From assembly GCF_900109095.1 (NCBI RefSeq), contig NZ_FNYZ01000016.1:62001-126000 (forward strand): a DNA stretch of 64,000 nucleotides. Reading direction: 5' to 3'. The position numbers and the translations under genes are program-made. Of the stretch, positions 8,052 through 18,490 are shown piece by piece. The notes beneath the pieces are model-generated. The model saw only the letters and a program-made list of their open reading frames with translations. It was not told the DNA's origin and searched no databases. The stretch comes from Sphingobium sp. AP50 (GTDB lineage: Bacteria > Pseudomonadota > Alphaproteobacteria > Sphingomonadales > Sphingomonadaceae). Numbering within the stretch: position 1 is the first letter of the stretch; every line of letters begins with the position of its first letter.

Positions 8052-9409
8052 TGGTCGCGTTCGTCTGTTTCCCTGAAGCTTTCAACGTGGTGGAAGCGGC
8101 GGCAGTGGCAGCCAACCCGGCGACCAATATGGCCGTCGACACGCCAAGTCGGGTTTACCGATCCTCGACGGTAACGCCTTTTTTTGTGGTCCAGTCATCC
8201 TGTGTCACCCCGATCGACGTGGTCGCTATCGTTGGTACCAACCTGCGCAACCGGGACACCGTCCGCATCCGCGTCGGGTCCAGCGCGGCAGCGGTCAGCG
8301 GGGAGGGGACTGCCACCGCCGACTACACGATGCCTGCATACTCAGGTATGAAGGCAGATGAAAAATTGCCAATGACCGTGCTGCGTCTTCCCGTGCCAGT
8401 CTATGACAAGTTTGTTCGCGTGGATGTTACCGCGACTGGCCACACCGATGAATATGTACAGATTAGTCGATTGGTCATTGGCTCCGCCGTCGACAATGAG
8501 GGCATCGGTGGTGGATCAGAAATCGCCATCAACGACGTGTCTGTACCCTACACGGTCGCAGGGATGGCCTACTTTGACCAATTTCCACTGGGTCAGTCTT
8601 TCAAAGCGTCGATCCCCTACATCAGCGATCGCGAACGCCTCCAGAAATGGCAACCGATGCTGATCAAGGCCGGGATCACCAAGGCAGTCTTGTTCGTCCC
8701 CAATTACAAATTGAAGGCCAATCCAAACCTGCTGCGCGACAGCCAGACCTTTTCAGTTTGGAGCGTGACCGGTGCAGTTAGTTGGCTCAGAAATACCGAT
8801 TATGCGCACGATGGATCATTGACAGCGGCCATCATGGAGGACGCCGATCCAACTGGGGCCGTTGGCAATTTCAATCAGACGATTACCATCCCGCCAGATG
8901 CAGCGACCTACACAGTTAGTGCCTTCGTAAGAAAATCGGACGGCCCTCCGGTTCGCGTTGCGATTGAGTTGACCGGCGGGGAAGGCGTGGCCGCTGTCTC
9001 GACCTTTGTTGCGGTCAATCCTGCCACTGGAGCGACTAACTTTGCGGGCAACTCTAACGTGCTCGACGCCGGTGACTATTGGCGCATCTGGCGACCATTG
9101 GGGAATAGTGTGGGCCACACCAGCGCGCGTATCCGAATCTATCCAGCCATCACGACGCCCGGCAGCCCGTTGACCGGTAGCAGCGCCGCAGGCGTCGGAA
9201 AGAATTCTATCAGCGGTCCCCAGATCGAGCGCGGCGGGGAACTGACTGATTGGGCACCGACTTCTGCGGCCTTGGCTAACGACACACATTATGCTGCGAT
9301 GGAGCAAAATGACGCGGTGTTTGGTTTCATTACAAAATCGACACCGGTAAAGATGAACGCATATGATTATAACTCATTGGACCTGACCGTTACAAGCATC
9401 GTCCTATGA
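8051..9409 (+). CDS. Tail-tip protein with inserted carbohydrate-binding-like domain
   Basis: 452 residues, ATG 8051 sharing the final A of the upstream TAA, so translation is coupled and there is no TAAATA signal. The outer parts (about 1-210 and 410-452) form a beta-rich tail-tip protein. Residues about 216-405 begin NLLRDSQTFSVW and end QIERGGELTDWAP, a beta-sandwich pattern typical of CBM4/9-like phage decoration or glycan-binding domains. The end (FGFITKSTPVKMNAYDYNSL) looks like continuation of the tip fold, suggesting the domain was inserted. Exact family not identified. Confidence 0.65.
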   Translation: MVAFVCFPEAFNVVEAAAVAANPATNMAVDTPSRVYRSSTVTPFFVVQSSCVTPIDVVAIVGTNLRNRDTVRIRVGSSAAAVSGEGTATADYTMPAYSGMKADEKLPMTVLRLPVPVYDKFVRVDVTATGHTDEYVQISRLVIGSAVDNEGIGGGSEIAINDVSVPYTVAGMAYFDQFPLGQSFKASIPYISDRERLQKWQPMLIKAGITKAVLFVPNYKLKANPNLLRDSQTFSVWSVTGAVSWLRNTDYAHDGSLTAAIMEDADPTGAVGNFNQTITIPPDAATYTVSAFVRKSDGPPVRVAIELTGGEGVAAVSTFVAVNPATGATNFAGNSNVLDAGDYWRIWRPLGNSVGHTSARIRIYPAITTPGSPLTGSSAAGVGKNSISGPQIERGGELTDWAPTSAALANDTHYAAMEQNDAVFGFITKSTPVKMNAYDYNSLDLTVTSIVL

Positions 9410-9429
9410 TCGAAGGTTTCTAGTCACGA

Positions 9430-9437
9430 CTAAATAG
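9430..9437 (+). promoter_or_regulatory. TAAATA late-promoter-like signal for J-like gene
   Basis: CTAAATAG, TAAATA 9431-9436, 5 nt before GTG 9442, in the 32-nt gap after the previous stop. Here TAA is not a stop codon of any gene, showing that the motif is not just a by-product of stop codons. Confidence 0.65.
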
Positions 9438-9441
9438 GTCT

Positions 9442-12400
9442 GTGACTAAAAACATCCTGATAGAGGCTTCGCCCTACAACCCCGCTACTTCAAGTAACAT
9501 CACTATTCGCTGCGCGTGGATGCGCGCCACCGCAGCAGGCGTCAATGTCGGCGGTTACGAGTGGCTGCCCTGCATCGCGGTGTCTCCCGTCCCGACCATC
9601 GTCATCGGCAAAGACGCGATGGTCGCCGCCTATGATGCGAAATTCGGCAAGTTCGTCCTCCGGCTGGATCAAGCCGAATTCGGTAATCTCAACTGGCGTA
9701 ACCTCATCTGGGATGGCGCGCTAGTCCGGCTGTTCAGCGGCGACGAGGGCGCGCCGTTTGCCTCCTACCGGCAGGAAATCGAAGGGTTCTGTGGCCCGGC
9801 AAGCGTCGCTGGCATCAATCTCGAAATGGAGATTTTCGGGCCGGAAGCATCGCTGGCCCAAGACCTTCTGACTCTGACCTATGCGGGTACTGGAGGCGCT
9901 GAAGGGCGCGCTGAATTGAAGGGCAAGCTGAAGCCGTTTTCGATCGGCGAGTGCATCAATGTCGAACCGATCCTGATCGATCCAGCGTATCGGGTCTATC
10001 AGTACCATGGCTATGGCGAGACGCAGGATGTGCTGGCAATCTATGAAAACGCGGTCAGGATCGATGGTTTGGTTCCGTCGATCGTGGAAACTTATGCGGC
10101 ACTCACCGCGCCGAACCTGCTACCTGACCAATGGCTGAAATGTCCGAAATTGGGCATGTTTCGCATGGGGGGCAATGCTTCTGGTAAGCTGACCGCCGAC
10201 GTCCGGGGCGCAAAGGACGGGACGACCTACGTCAACACGATTTCGGCGATCGTCCCCAGCCTTATCAAGCGGGCTGGGGTGCCTGCTGCCAAGATCAACC
10301 AGACCAGCCTGAACAAGTTCAGCGGGCGTAGCTGGTCCTATTATACGGCTGAACAGGCATCCATCGGCGATGTCGCGCGCGATGCTTTGTATCAGGCAAA
10401 CGGCAATCTGTTCGCGGACGCGCAGGGCGTGTGGCGCGCGTGCGACCAGTCCCAGACCGCAACGGCGATCAACCTTACTCGTGGCGACAATGTCGAAGAG
10501 ATCAGTCGCACCGGCGAAAACCCGCAGGTTTGGAACCTCAAGGTTGGATATGATCGCGTCTGGGCCAAGCATAGCAGCACTGAAATCAGTGGAGCGCTGA
10601 AGGAAGCACAGGAAGCGGCCGACGCAGCGCAGTTTGCCGCTGATACCGCGCAGGATGCAGCGGACGCGGCGCAGGCCGACGCCACGCTGGTGAAGAGCCG
10701 GGTAGCGACGATGTCCAGCGATGGTTGGCTCGACCGGAGCGAGAAACATCAACTGCTTCAGATGGTCCAGCAATTTACGCTGCAAAAGAACAAATGGGAG
10801 ACAGAATCGGCGCGCACGGCGGTGCAGCCTCCGGTGACCTCCGAGCGCAATGCAGTGTTAGTGGCCTACAATTCGCTGATGTCATATCTGGCGGGCCTGT
10901 CGCCTGCCTATACGGATACAACGCAGGATACCCCGATCAATCCGGCGCAGTATAATGCGGCGTTAAATGCGTTTCCCGATGCGGTCGTGACTCTGACGGC
11001 GGCATTGGCCAAGCGTACCGAATATGTCGGCGGTGAACCTGCTGCCAACATCATCACGGCCTACAACAACTTCAACAACCGCAATGACCGGCTTGCGACG
11101 GCTGTTCCCGCGCCGACCTTCGCCACCGACGGCAGTGCGATCGAACATGCGCTCAATACTGACGGTTCGGCCAACATCACGGTCAAATGGTCGTGGGGCG
11201 GCAGCAACGACGATATAGACGGCTTCCGTCTGGTCATGCGGTCATCTTCGACATCGACGGCCTACACCTTCGGTGCGGCGGTGGGTGAGGAGCAGGCGGT
11301 CGAATTGCCTGCTGATCGCCGTACCTTCATCGCCAGCGGTGTCCCCGCTAATCTCTATTACACGTTCTTCGTGGAAGCCTATCGCACGGTCGACAAGGAT
11401 GTCGCGACAAGCGGGGTCATCAAGTCGGCAGCAGTGAAGTCGACGCGATCGGACGAAAATCCCTATCGTCCGGCTGCGACCGTAAACTTCGCTGGTACCG
11501 TGACTGGCTCCATTGGCAACGATGTAACCATCGGCAACACGACGGCGGCGATCCTTGCTGGTCTGGCGCAGGGCGCTGTCCAGATCGACACCGTTGCCCC
11601 TGCGGCAGTTGCCGGGCTGACGGTCGGTTCTACCGCTTCGTTCGACGCCGTTGGCGGCCAGATCATCACCCTGAACATCGCTTGGACTGCATCGTCGGCA
11701 ACCGATCTTGCGGGCTATTCGATTGAAATAGCGCAGGGTGCATCGTCAACAACCTTCATGCAGGTCGGTAGCGTCGGCAAGACAGCCACGACTTTTGCGT
11801 ACAGCGCTGGGATTCTGGCAAACACGGTCTATCGTGTGCGGGTCAGCGCTTTCGACAATTCTGCGAATGTCGGCAACTGGTCGACCATCGTTAACATCAC
11901 GACGGCGCGCGACACCGCAGCGCCAGCGGCACCGACAGGGCTGACGGCCGAAGCGCAGGCGTTGGACGCGATCCAGTTGAACTGGACCAACCCTACAGCG
12001 ACCGACCTCGACCACATCGACATTTACGAAAACACCGGCAACGCCAGTGGTTCGGCGACCAAGATCGCCACGGTCAATGCGTCGGCTGGTCAGATTGGTG
12101 GCTATCGCCGGTCGGGTCTGCCTGCATCTGCGGTGCGGTACTACTGGCTGAAGGCTGTCGATACCTCGAACAATGCCAGCGGCTTCAGCAGCGTTGCAAC
12201 GGCCACCGTCAGCAAGGGCGTCAACCTCACCGATTTTGATCCGACCCTTGGTCTGGTCGTGCCGCAGGAAGTCGCCAGCAACCCGACGCCTGCATCGTGG
12301 ACCGGTTCAAAACTGATCCGCAATACCACCGATGGCGCGCTTTACGTTCTGGAGGCTGGAGTTTGGAAAAAGGCGATCGACATGACTGCGATCAGCGGTC

Positions 12401-15400
12401 AGGTGGTCGACACCCAGATCGCCACCGGCGCGGTCACGCAGACTAAAATCGGCGAAAATGCTGTCGGAACAGCGCAGATTGCGCCGCTGGCTGTGACGGC
12501 TGCGGAACTGGCCAACTTGACCGTCAGCACGGCTAAGATCGCCAATGACGCCATCAGCACTGCGAAAATTGCACCGCTGGCCGTAACCGTTGCTGAACTG
12601 GCAAATCTCACGATTTCCGATGCGAAAATCGCGCCCAACGCCATCATCGAGACAAAAATCGCCACTGGTGCGGTCACCAACAACAAGGTTGGTGAAAGGG
12701 CGATCACGGCCAGCAAGGTCTTCATCGGCGACACGTCTAATATGGTGCCCGATCCCGGCTTTAACGATCAGGCAAGCTGGACGGGTTCAGCCTACGCATT
12801 GTCGACCACGACTTCGATTTTCGCGAGCGATTACTATCTCCGCATTCTACCAACGGCGGCGGCCCCGCAGCAGGTCCGTTCGGCGGCGATCCCGGTAGAA
12901 AAGGGCACCGCCTACGCGATTTCAGGTATCCCGTTCGGGAGTGCTGCCAACTCATCGACTTCGACCATCTCCGTCGAATGGTATTCGGACATTGAGGCGA
13001 CGACCCTGATTGGTTCAGCAGTGGAAATCGGGTCGTCGACCAGCACTAGCCAGACGCTTAAAACGGCGATCGTCACCGCTCCGGTAACTGCGCGCCGGGC
13101 CAAGATTGTACTGGCCCGATCGCCCGGCACTAGCGACACAGGCGAAGGCCGCTTTGCCAACATCGTCATGCGTCGCGCGGCCACCGGCGAACTGATCGTC
13201 GATGGGGCAATCATCGCTGACAAGCTTGCCGCCAATTCGGTCGATGCTACCAAGATCGTCGCGGGATCGATCACAGCCAGCAAGCTGCTGATCGGGGACA
13301 CGTCCAATATCTTCGGCGACCCGCTGATGGTCGACCCGGCTTATTACGCGCTCAACATCTACACGCTGGTCCCAACGACCAACAGCGTGGCATCGACGAA
13401 TCGACTGCAAAGCCCGTCCGGGACGACCCAGCAGGACGCATATTCCCTGTTTTTTCCAGTTGAGGGCGGGAAGGACTATTTCGCTAGTTGCGCCGCGTGG
13501 GTCATCTCCGGGGCCACGACCGGGACGGTCTACATCAATTGGTACACTGATACGACGGGAGGCACCTCCATCAGCAGCCCTGTCGTAGGCCAGACCAATT
13601 CGATTGATGTGAACACCCGCGTTTCTACCATCCTGACGGCCCCGGCTAATGCCCGATCGGCACGCTTTGGCTGGCGAAAAGCTGCATCGGCTGCGAATGC
13701 AATGGTCGGTTTTGCCGAGCCGGTCATGCGTCGTGCAACCAGCGGCGAATTGATTGTCGATGGTGCGATTGTCGCCAGCAAGATCGCAGCCGGTGCCGTC
13801 ACCGCAAATAAGATGAGCGTGGTCGCGGGCGGTAACGTCGCGGATAATCAACTGCCTGCGGGCCTGTTCGTTGGATCGACTGGCGACACGATCGCGGCTG
13901 TCCAATCGAATGCGAACACGGCTCTGACCGGAACGGCACAGTATCGCACGACTGGGGTGCCGACCAATGCACCCACGCCGACCGGCTTGACATGGACAGA
14001 TAATAGCAACGCCACCGCCAACATCCGTCTGGATTGGGCCGCCTACACGCAGGGCGCGCGTCGGGCCGACCTCATCATGATCTTTTGGAGAAAGGGCAAC
14101 GCTGCGCCGACCGTCAACGATTCAGCAGTTAGCTTCCCCGTCAATTCGGCTGCGTCCTATTACATCTTCGAAGGCATCAGTGCTGCGGACACGTATAGCT
14201 TCGGCATCGCTGCTGCGCGGCGCACGGAAAACGGCCTAGAGGTCGGGGCCATCGTAGCGCCGACATCACCGAACTGGCGGAACCGTGGTGGCGGTACGCC
14301 AAACTTCACCGCGAACATCGACGGCACTGCCGCAACCACGATCAAGGCCTACGCGCTCGATCCGGCGACCGTGATCAATGCCGCATCGACCAATATCGAT
14401 CCGGGTAAAATTACGATCGCTGGAGCGGTGACGCTGGACAACTGGCGCACCCCGAACACGACCACGATCAACGGCGGCATCATCACGACCAGCACGATCA
14501 CGGCCAGCAAGATCGCGATCGGCGACACGTCGAACATGATTCCTGACCCGAACATGGTCGACATCGCGGCGTGGTCAGGGACGGTCACAACCGCAGTTGC
14601 GTCTGGCACCTATCTGTCGACCAATTTCCTTCAGTCACAGACGACGACGGCTGTGGCTGAGTTTGCAACGACGCCCATTCAGGTCGAGGCCGGGAAGGAA
14701 TATTTCGTGGCCGGAGGCGTGCGGCCTTCGACAGCCGGAACCACTACCAGCCTGTACGTGAATTGGTTCACCAGCAGCAGCGGGTCGACTGGCCTTGTCG
14801 CGACCGACTTGGTCGGCAGTCAGTCGAACGCGAGTTTTTCGTCAATCTGGAGCAAAATCTTGGTCGCGCCAGCGTCGGCCCGGTCTGCAACGGTTGTGTG
14901 GCAAAAACCTGCTTCGGCTTCGGCTGTGCGTGTTGAAGGTATCTCCCCGACCTTCAGACGGGCCGCATCAGGCGAACTGATCGTCGACGGCGCGATCGTT
15001 GCCAGCAAGATTGCTGCTGGCGCGGTCACAGCGAACAAGATGTCGGTCGTCGCCGGGGGCAACGTCTCGGACAACCAGCTTCCGAACGGTCTATTTGTCG
15101 GTACCAGCGGGGACACCATTGGCACCGTCCAGACACAGGCAGCGGGTGCGTTCGACGGGACCAGCGGCTATCGGGTCACTGGCGTCCCGTCGAACAATCC
15201 GACCGCGTCCACCATCACGGTCACGGCGAACGCCAACGGCACCCGCAACATCCGCCTAGACTGGGCTGCATACACGCAGGGGACGCGCAAAGCCGACCTG
15301 TTGATGCTGTTCTGGCGGAAAGCGTCCACCACGCCCACAGTCAACGACAGCGCGGTGCCGGTCAACGTCAACACGTCGGCCGCGTCTTATTATATCTTCG

Positions 15401-18400
15401 AAGGCATCAATCCGACCGATGCAATGTCGTTCGGCATCGCTGCGGCACGTCGCACCGAAAATGGCATCGAAGTTGGTGCGATCCAGACCATTTCAGCGTG
15501 GACCAACGTGGCTACAGCCACCGCGAACTATACAGGAAATATCAACGGTACGGCAGCATCGACCATCCGCGCCAATGCGCTCAACCCAGCCAGCGTTATC
15601 AATGCGGCGGCGACCAACATCGACCCCGGCAAGATCACCATCATGGGTACGACCACGCTCGACAACTGGCGGACGCCCAACACCACCACCATCGAAGGTG
15701 GAGCGATCACGGCCAACACCATCACAGCAAACCAGATTGCCGCGAACACCATCACGGCCAATAAGCTGGTGATCGGCGACACGGCCAACATCGTCGACAA
15801 TGGCTGGAGCAACGGCAAACTTGAAGGGTGGTCCACACAGAATGTGACCAATTTTTCCCCTGATAATGGCGCTGGGGCTGCTGCGGGCTGGCGTATCCAG
15901 TCGATCGGCCGCGATCAGGCGACGTCGGCTGCGGTCGCGGTGACGCCGGGCGAAACCTATTACATGCAGGCGTGGTGCTACAATCAGCACGGCGGCCGGG
16001 CGAACATCTATGCCTTTGGAAACGCCGACCAGACGGTCAGCGGGACGGTGACGATCACCCCGGTCGCCTTTACCGATGCCAAAAATGTTTGGACCAAGGT
16101 TAGCGGCATCTACACCGTTCCGACTGGCGTTGCGGCTCTGCGTATGTGTCTACAAAGCGAGCGCACCGCAGGTAGTGGTGATCCGACTTTTTGGTCAAAA
16201 CCTGTGATGATCCGGGCGGCAAACTCCGAACTGATCGTCGACGGCGCGATTATCGGGTCGAAGATCAAAGCGGGCGAAATTATATCTGAGCACATCACGG
16301 TCGGGACGCTGTCCGGTGACCGAATCGCGGCGCGATCGATGGGTGCGGGCAGTCTGGTGGCTGGCAGCATCACCGTCGACGAAATGGGTGCAAACTCGAT
16401 TTCGGCCAACCAGTTGCAGGCCAACGCAGTCACAGCCTCGAAGATCAAGGCGGGTGAAATCACCGGCGACAAGATCAACAGTGCGACCAGTCTGCCAGCG
16501 AGCCTGACGATCAGCGGAACCGGATTTGCGCTGGGCACGATCAACAACGCGCTGGCCAACGCGACCCCGCTCGCCACTTTCAACGCCTTGTTCGCCGCAT
16601 GGGCGGGCACCACCCCAGTCGGTTGGAATACATGGGGTTCGCAGGGTACCCTGACAAAGGTGACCGGCGCAAAGTCAGCCAACGCAGTCCGCATCACAGC
16701 TACGGCCAACGGGCAAAATGGCATGGTCCAGACTGGCGACGGCGCGACCGGCGCGGGCAATTACGCGCTCTACAACTCGCGATGGATCGTCATCGAAGCA
16801 GATATCACCCTGAACGGCGGCAACCTGCAAGGCGCGGGTATCCTTGTGCGCGCCACCAGCGGTGGCGACACATATTTGAATTTCGCCAATGACCCGGATG
16901 TTGGCGGCTTCGTTTCCGGAAACGGCAACGTCGGCCAGTCTTATTCATTCAGAAAGCTGATCGCTACCAACGTCGGTAGTTCGACGCGGCCGGAAATGTA
17001 TCTGATGAACCATTACGGCGGCATCGGCTCTATGGCGACGGCCAACGATATCACATGGCACTATGCGGGTTGGCGCTACGCCTCCGAAGCCGAAATCAAC
17101 CCGGCCAAGCAGGTCAATCAGAATTCGACCCAGATTGATCCGGGTAAAATCCTGATCAGCGGCGGCACGTCTTTGGCCTCTTGGCGCAACGGCGGGGACA
17201 ACACGAAGATCGAAGGTGGCTCGATCGCTGCCAACACGATCACAGCAAATAAGCTGACGCTAGGTAACCGCAACATCGGCTTTATCGGGTTCAACTTCGA
17301 ATGGAACCCGGCGGCCAATCGGGTGGAATGGTCCAACGGCTATATCTATTGGCAGGATGACAACAACAATCTGGTCGCCACTCTAGTCAGCGCGGGCAAC
17401 ACGGCTAGCGCGCCTGCGCATCAATTCATCTACTGGACCAAGGGTTCGGCGACCTTCAGCTATACGCAAAATCAAGGCCTGATGATCACCGACAACACCG
17501 TGCAGGTTGCTGCTTGGTGGGGTGGGAACCAGTTAAACGTGAACTACGGTGGCACCATCATGCACGGTGACCGCATCACCACCGGCACCATCCAAGCGAA
17601 CCGTCTGAGCGTCAACACTCTGTCGGCCATTTCGGCTGATATCGGGACGGTACAGGCCGGTATGATCCGCAACGCGGCAGGGACCAGCCAGTTCGATGTC
17701 ACCAACGGTCGCATCATGTTCAACAACGGTAGCGTAATGAAGGTGTCGGGTTCCGGTTTCGGGACTAACAGCCAGTTCATCGAATGGTTTGGCCCGGCGC
17801 TCGGCAATATCAATCAGTGCAGCGAGTCAAACGCGACCAGCTACCTGCGCGCGGATGGCTCGGCTTATTTCGGTGGGGCACTGCTGGCTGGGACGTTGCG
17901 CAACTCAAATGCGACATCGCTGGTTACCGGCAACGCATCCACGTCGGTCGGTCCGTTCGGATCGAATGGCAATCAAATCGTCGTCGTAGCAAGCTGGTCT
18001 TGGAACAGTGTGGATTCGCAGATTTTCGCCGCCACTGCACAGGGGCGGTCCAACTATGTCGCTGCCATCGCATCGCTCCAGTCCAGCGGGTACACCATCA
18101 CAACGCAGGACGGTGGTGCGTCCCATGATGGCTACAAAAACGATGGTCGCGATAGCAGCCAGTTCACGTTGTCGATCAGCAAAAGCGGGGCCGCTGTGGC
18201 AAACGAAGGCGGCGTGACCGGCTACGTTTCGATAATGGGCATCCGCCCAGAACCGGGCGACGGGCAGCAGGGCGAAATTCGCTACACGTACAGCTTCGCG
18301 AAATCGCTGACCTACACTGACCCCGAAAGATCGACGAACGCCCGGACCTTCGCGGCGACGATCGCGCGGAATTTCACGCCATCGGGTGGGGTGTCGATCC

Positions 18401-18432
18401 AACAGCGGGTCGGGATCAATACGGTCGAATGA
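9442..18432 (+). CDS. Giant J-like tail tip / fibre protein (host specificity)
   Basis: 2,996 residues from GTG 9442. Residues 1-380: tail-tip hub-like region. About 385-410: Ala-rich coiled segment. About 560-955: fibronectin type III-like domains (PAAVAGLTVGSTAS, APAAPTGLTAEAQ). About 990-1090: short repeats of the type AKIA-x-AIS-x-AKIAPLAV. About 1095-2300: four copies of a beta-sandwich-like unit starting IGDTSN/IGDTAN and ending ELIVDGAI, with a larger tandem duplication (period 1,228 bp). The C-terminal region (FDVTNGRIMFNNGS, near 2750) resembles the DUF1983/fibre-foot part of lambda J-like proteins. It should bind the host receptor. Confidence 0.88.
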   Translation: MTKNILIEASPYNPATSSNITIRCAWMRATAAGVNVGGYEWLPCIAVSPVPTIVIGKDAMVAAYDAKFGKFVLRLDQAEFGNLNWRNLIWDGALVRLFSGDEGAPFASYRQEIEGFCGPASVAGINLEMEIFGPEASLAQDLLTLTYAGTGGAEGRAELKGKLKPFSIGECINVEPILIDPAYRVYQYHGYGETQDVLAIYENAVRIDGLVPSIVETYAALTAPNLLPDQWLKCPKLGMFRMGGNASGKLTADVRGAKDGTTYVNTISAIVPSLIKRAGVPAAKINQTSLNKFSGRSWSYYTAEQASIGDVARDALYQANGNLFADAQGVWRACDQSQTATAINLTRGDNVEEISRTGENPQVWNLKVGYDRVWAKHSSTEISGALKEAQEAADAAQFAADTAQDAADAAQADATLVKSRVATMSSDGWLDRSEKHQLLQMVQQFTLQKNKWETESARTAVQPPVTSERNAVLVAYNSLMSYLAGLSPAYTDTTQDTPINPAQYNAALNAFPDAVVTLTAALAKRTEYVGGEPAANIITAYNNFNNRNDRLATAVPAPTFATDGSAIEHALNTDGSANITVKWSWGGSNDDIDGFRLVMRSSSTSTAYTFGAAVGEEQAVELPADRRTFIASGVPANLYYTFFVEAYRTVDKDVATSGVIKSAAVKSTRSDENPYRPAATVNFAGTVTGSIGNDVTIGNTTAAILAGLAQGAVQIDTVAPAAVAGLTVGSTASFDAVGGQIITLNIAWTASSATDLAGYSIEIAQGASSTTFMQVGSVGKTATTFAYSAGILANTVYRVRVSAFDNSANVGNWSTIVNITTARDTAAPAAPTGLTAEAQALDAIQLNWTNPTATDLDHIDIYENTGNASGSATKIATVNASAGQIGGYRRSGLPASAVRYYWLKAVDTSNNASGFSSVATATVSKGVNLTDFDPTLGLVVPQEVASNPTPASWTGSKLIRNTTDGALYVLEAGVWKKAIDMTAISGQVVDTQIATGAVTQTKIGENAVGTAQIAPLAVTAAELANLTVSTAKIANDAISTAKIAPLAVTVAELANLTISDAKIAPNAIIETKIATGAVTNNKVGERAITASKVFIGDTSNMVPDPGFNDQASWTGSAYALSTTTSIFASDYYLRILPTAAAPQQVRSAAIPVEKGTAYAISGIPFGSAANSSTSTISVEWYSDIEATTLIGSAVEIGSSTSTSQTLKTAIVTAPVTARRAKIVLARSPGTSDTGEGRFANIVMRRAATGELIVDGAIIADKLAANSVDATKIVAGSITASKLLIGDTSNIFGDPLMVDPAYYALNIYTLVPTTNSVASTNRLQSPSGTTQQDAYSLFFPVEGGKDYFASCAAWVISGATTGTVYINWYTDTTGGTSISSPVVGQTNSIDVNTRVSTILTAPANARSARFGWRKAASAANAMVGFAEPVMRRATSGELIVDGAIVASKIAAGAVTANKMSVVAGGNVADNQLPAGLFVGSTGDTIAAVQSNANTALTGTAQYRTTGVPTNAPTPTGLTWTDNSNATANIRLDWAAYTQGARRADLIMIFWRKGNAAPTVNDSAVSFPVNSAASYYIFEGISAADTYSFGIAAARRTENGLEVGAIVAPTSPNWRNRGGGTPNFTANIDGTAATTIKAYALDPATVINAASTNIDPGKITIAGAVTLDNWRTPNTTTINGGIITTSTITASKIAIGDTSNMIPDPNMVDIAAWSGTVTTAVASGTYLSTNFLQSQTTTAVAEFATTPIQVEAGKEYFVAGGVRPSTAGTTTSLYVNWFTSSSGSTGLVATDLVGSQSNASFSSIWSKILVAPASARSATVVWQKPASASAVRVEGISPTFRRAASGELIVDGAIVASKIAAGAVTANKMSVVAGGNVSDNQLPNGLFVGTSGDTIGTVQTQAAGAFDGTSGYRVTGVPSNNPTASTITVTANANGTRNIRLDWAAYTQGTRKADLLMLFWRKASTTPTVNDSAVPVNVNTSAASYYIFEGINPTDAMSFGIAAARRTENGIEVGAIQTISAWTNVATATANYTGNINGTAASTIRANALNPASVINAAATNIDPGKITIMGTTTLDNWRTPNTTTIEGGAITANTITANQIAANTITANKLVIGDTANIVDNGWSNGKLEGWSTQNVTNFSPDNGAGAAAGWRIQSIGRDQATSAAVAVTPGETYYMQAWCYNQHGGRANIYAFGNADQTVSGTVTITPVAFTDAKNVWTKVSGIYTVPTGVAALRMCLQSERTAGSGDPTFWSKPVMIRAANSELIVDGAIIGSKIKAGEIISEHITVGTLSGDRIAARSMGAGSLVAGSITVDEMGANSISANQLQANAVTASKIKAGEITGDKINSATSLPASLTISGTGFALGTINNALANATPLATFNALFAAWAGTTPVGWNTWGSQGTLTKVTGAKSANAVRITATANGQNGMVQTGDGATGAGNYALYNSRWIVIEADITLNGGNLQGAGILVRATSGGDTYLNFANDPDVGGFVSGNGNVGQSYSFRKLIATNVGSSTRPEMYLMNHYGGIGSMATANDITWHYAGWRYASEAEINPAKQVNQNSTQIDPGKILISGGTSLASWRNGGDNTKIEGGSIAANTITANKLTLGNRNIGFIGFNFEWNPAANRVEWSNGYIYWQDDNNNLVATLVSAGNTASAPAHQFIYWTKGSATFSYTQNQGLMITDNTVQVAAWWGGNQLNVNYGGTIMHGDRITTGTIQANRLSVNTLSAISADIGTVQAGMIRNAAGTSQFDVTNGRIMFNNGSVMKVSGSGFGTNSQFIEWFGPALGNINQCSESNATSYLRADGSAYFGGALLAGTLRNSNATSLVTGNASTSVGPFGSNGNQIVVVASWSWNSVDSQIFAATAQGRSNYVAAIASLQSSGYTITTQDGGASHDGYKNDGRDSSQFTLSISKSGAAVANEGGVTGYVSIMGIRPEPGDGQQGEIRYTYSFAKSLTYTDPERSTNARTFAATIARNFTPSGGVSIQQRVGINTVE
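12725..16250 (+). repeat. Four-copy GDTSN...ELIVDGAI module inside J-like gene
   Basis: Units of about 150 codons start near 12725, 13295, 14518 and 15775 (IGDTSNM, IGDTSNI, IGDTSNM, IGDTANI) and each ends with a GELIVDGAI or SELIVDGAI segment near 13186, 13743, 14971 and 16225. They look like repeated carbohydrate-binding-type sandwiches joined by K-I-A linkers. Confidence 0.7.
13743..15785 (+). repeat. Tandem 1,228-bp duplication in J-like gene
   Basis: GGCGAA(T/C)TGAT at 13743 recurs at 14971, and the encoded order then runs parallel: IVASKIAAGAVTANKMSVVA, LDWAAYTQG, FWRK, ASYYIFEGI, FGIAAARRTENG, NIDPGKITI, LDNWRTPNTTTI. Codons differ at many third positions, so the duplication is old and kept by selection. 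Confidence 0.8.
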
Positions 18433-18443
18433 CAGGCTTGCAT

Positions 18444-18484
18444 CTCCGATGTCGTTTCGTTTCAATGACGTGACGATATCGGAG
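18444..18484 (+). promoter_or_regulatory. Hairpin covering the ribosome binding site of gene 18491
   Basis: CTCCGAT (18444-18450) pairs with ATCGGAG (18478-18484); inner GTC/GAC-type pairing is possible. The right arm contains the GGAGG (18481-18485) that serves ATG 18491, so translation could be limited until the structure is opened. Confidence 0.4.
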
Positions 18485-18490
18485 GATAGC

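Noticed and set aside
18386..18490. N-terminal extension of the 18491 gene
   Set aside because: It overlaps the fibre gene end and ignores the GGAGG before ATG 18491.
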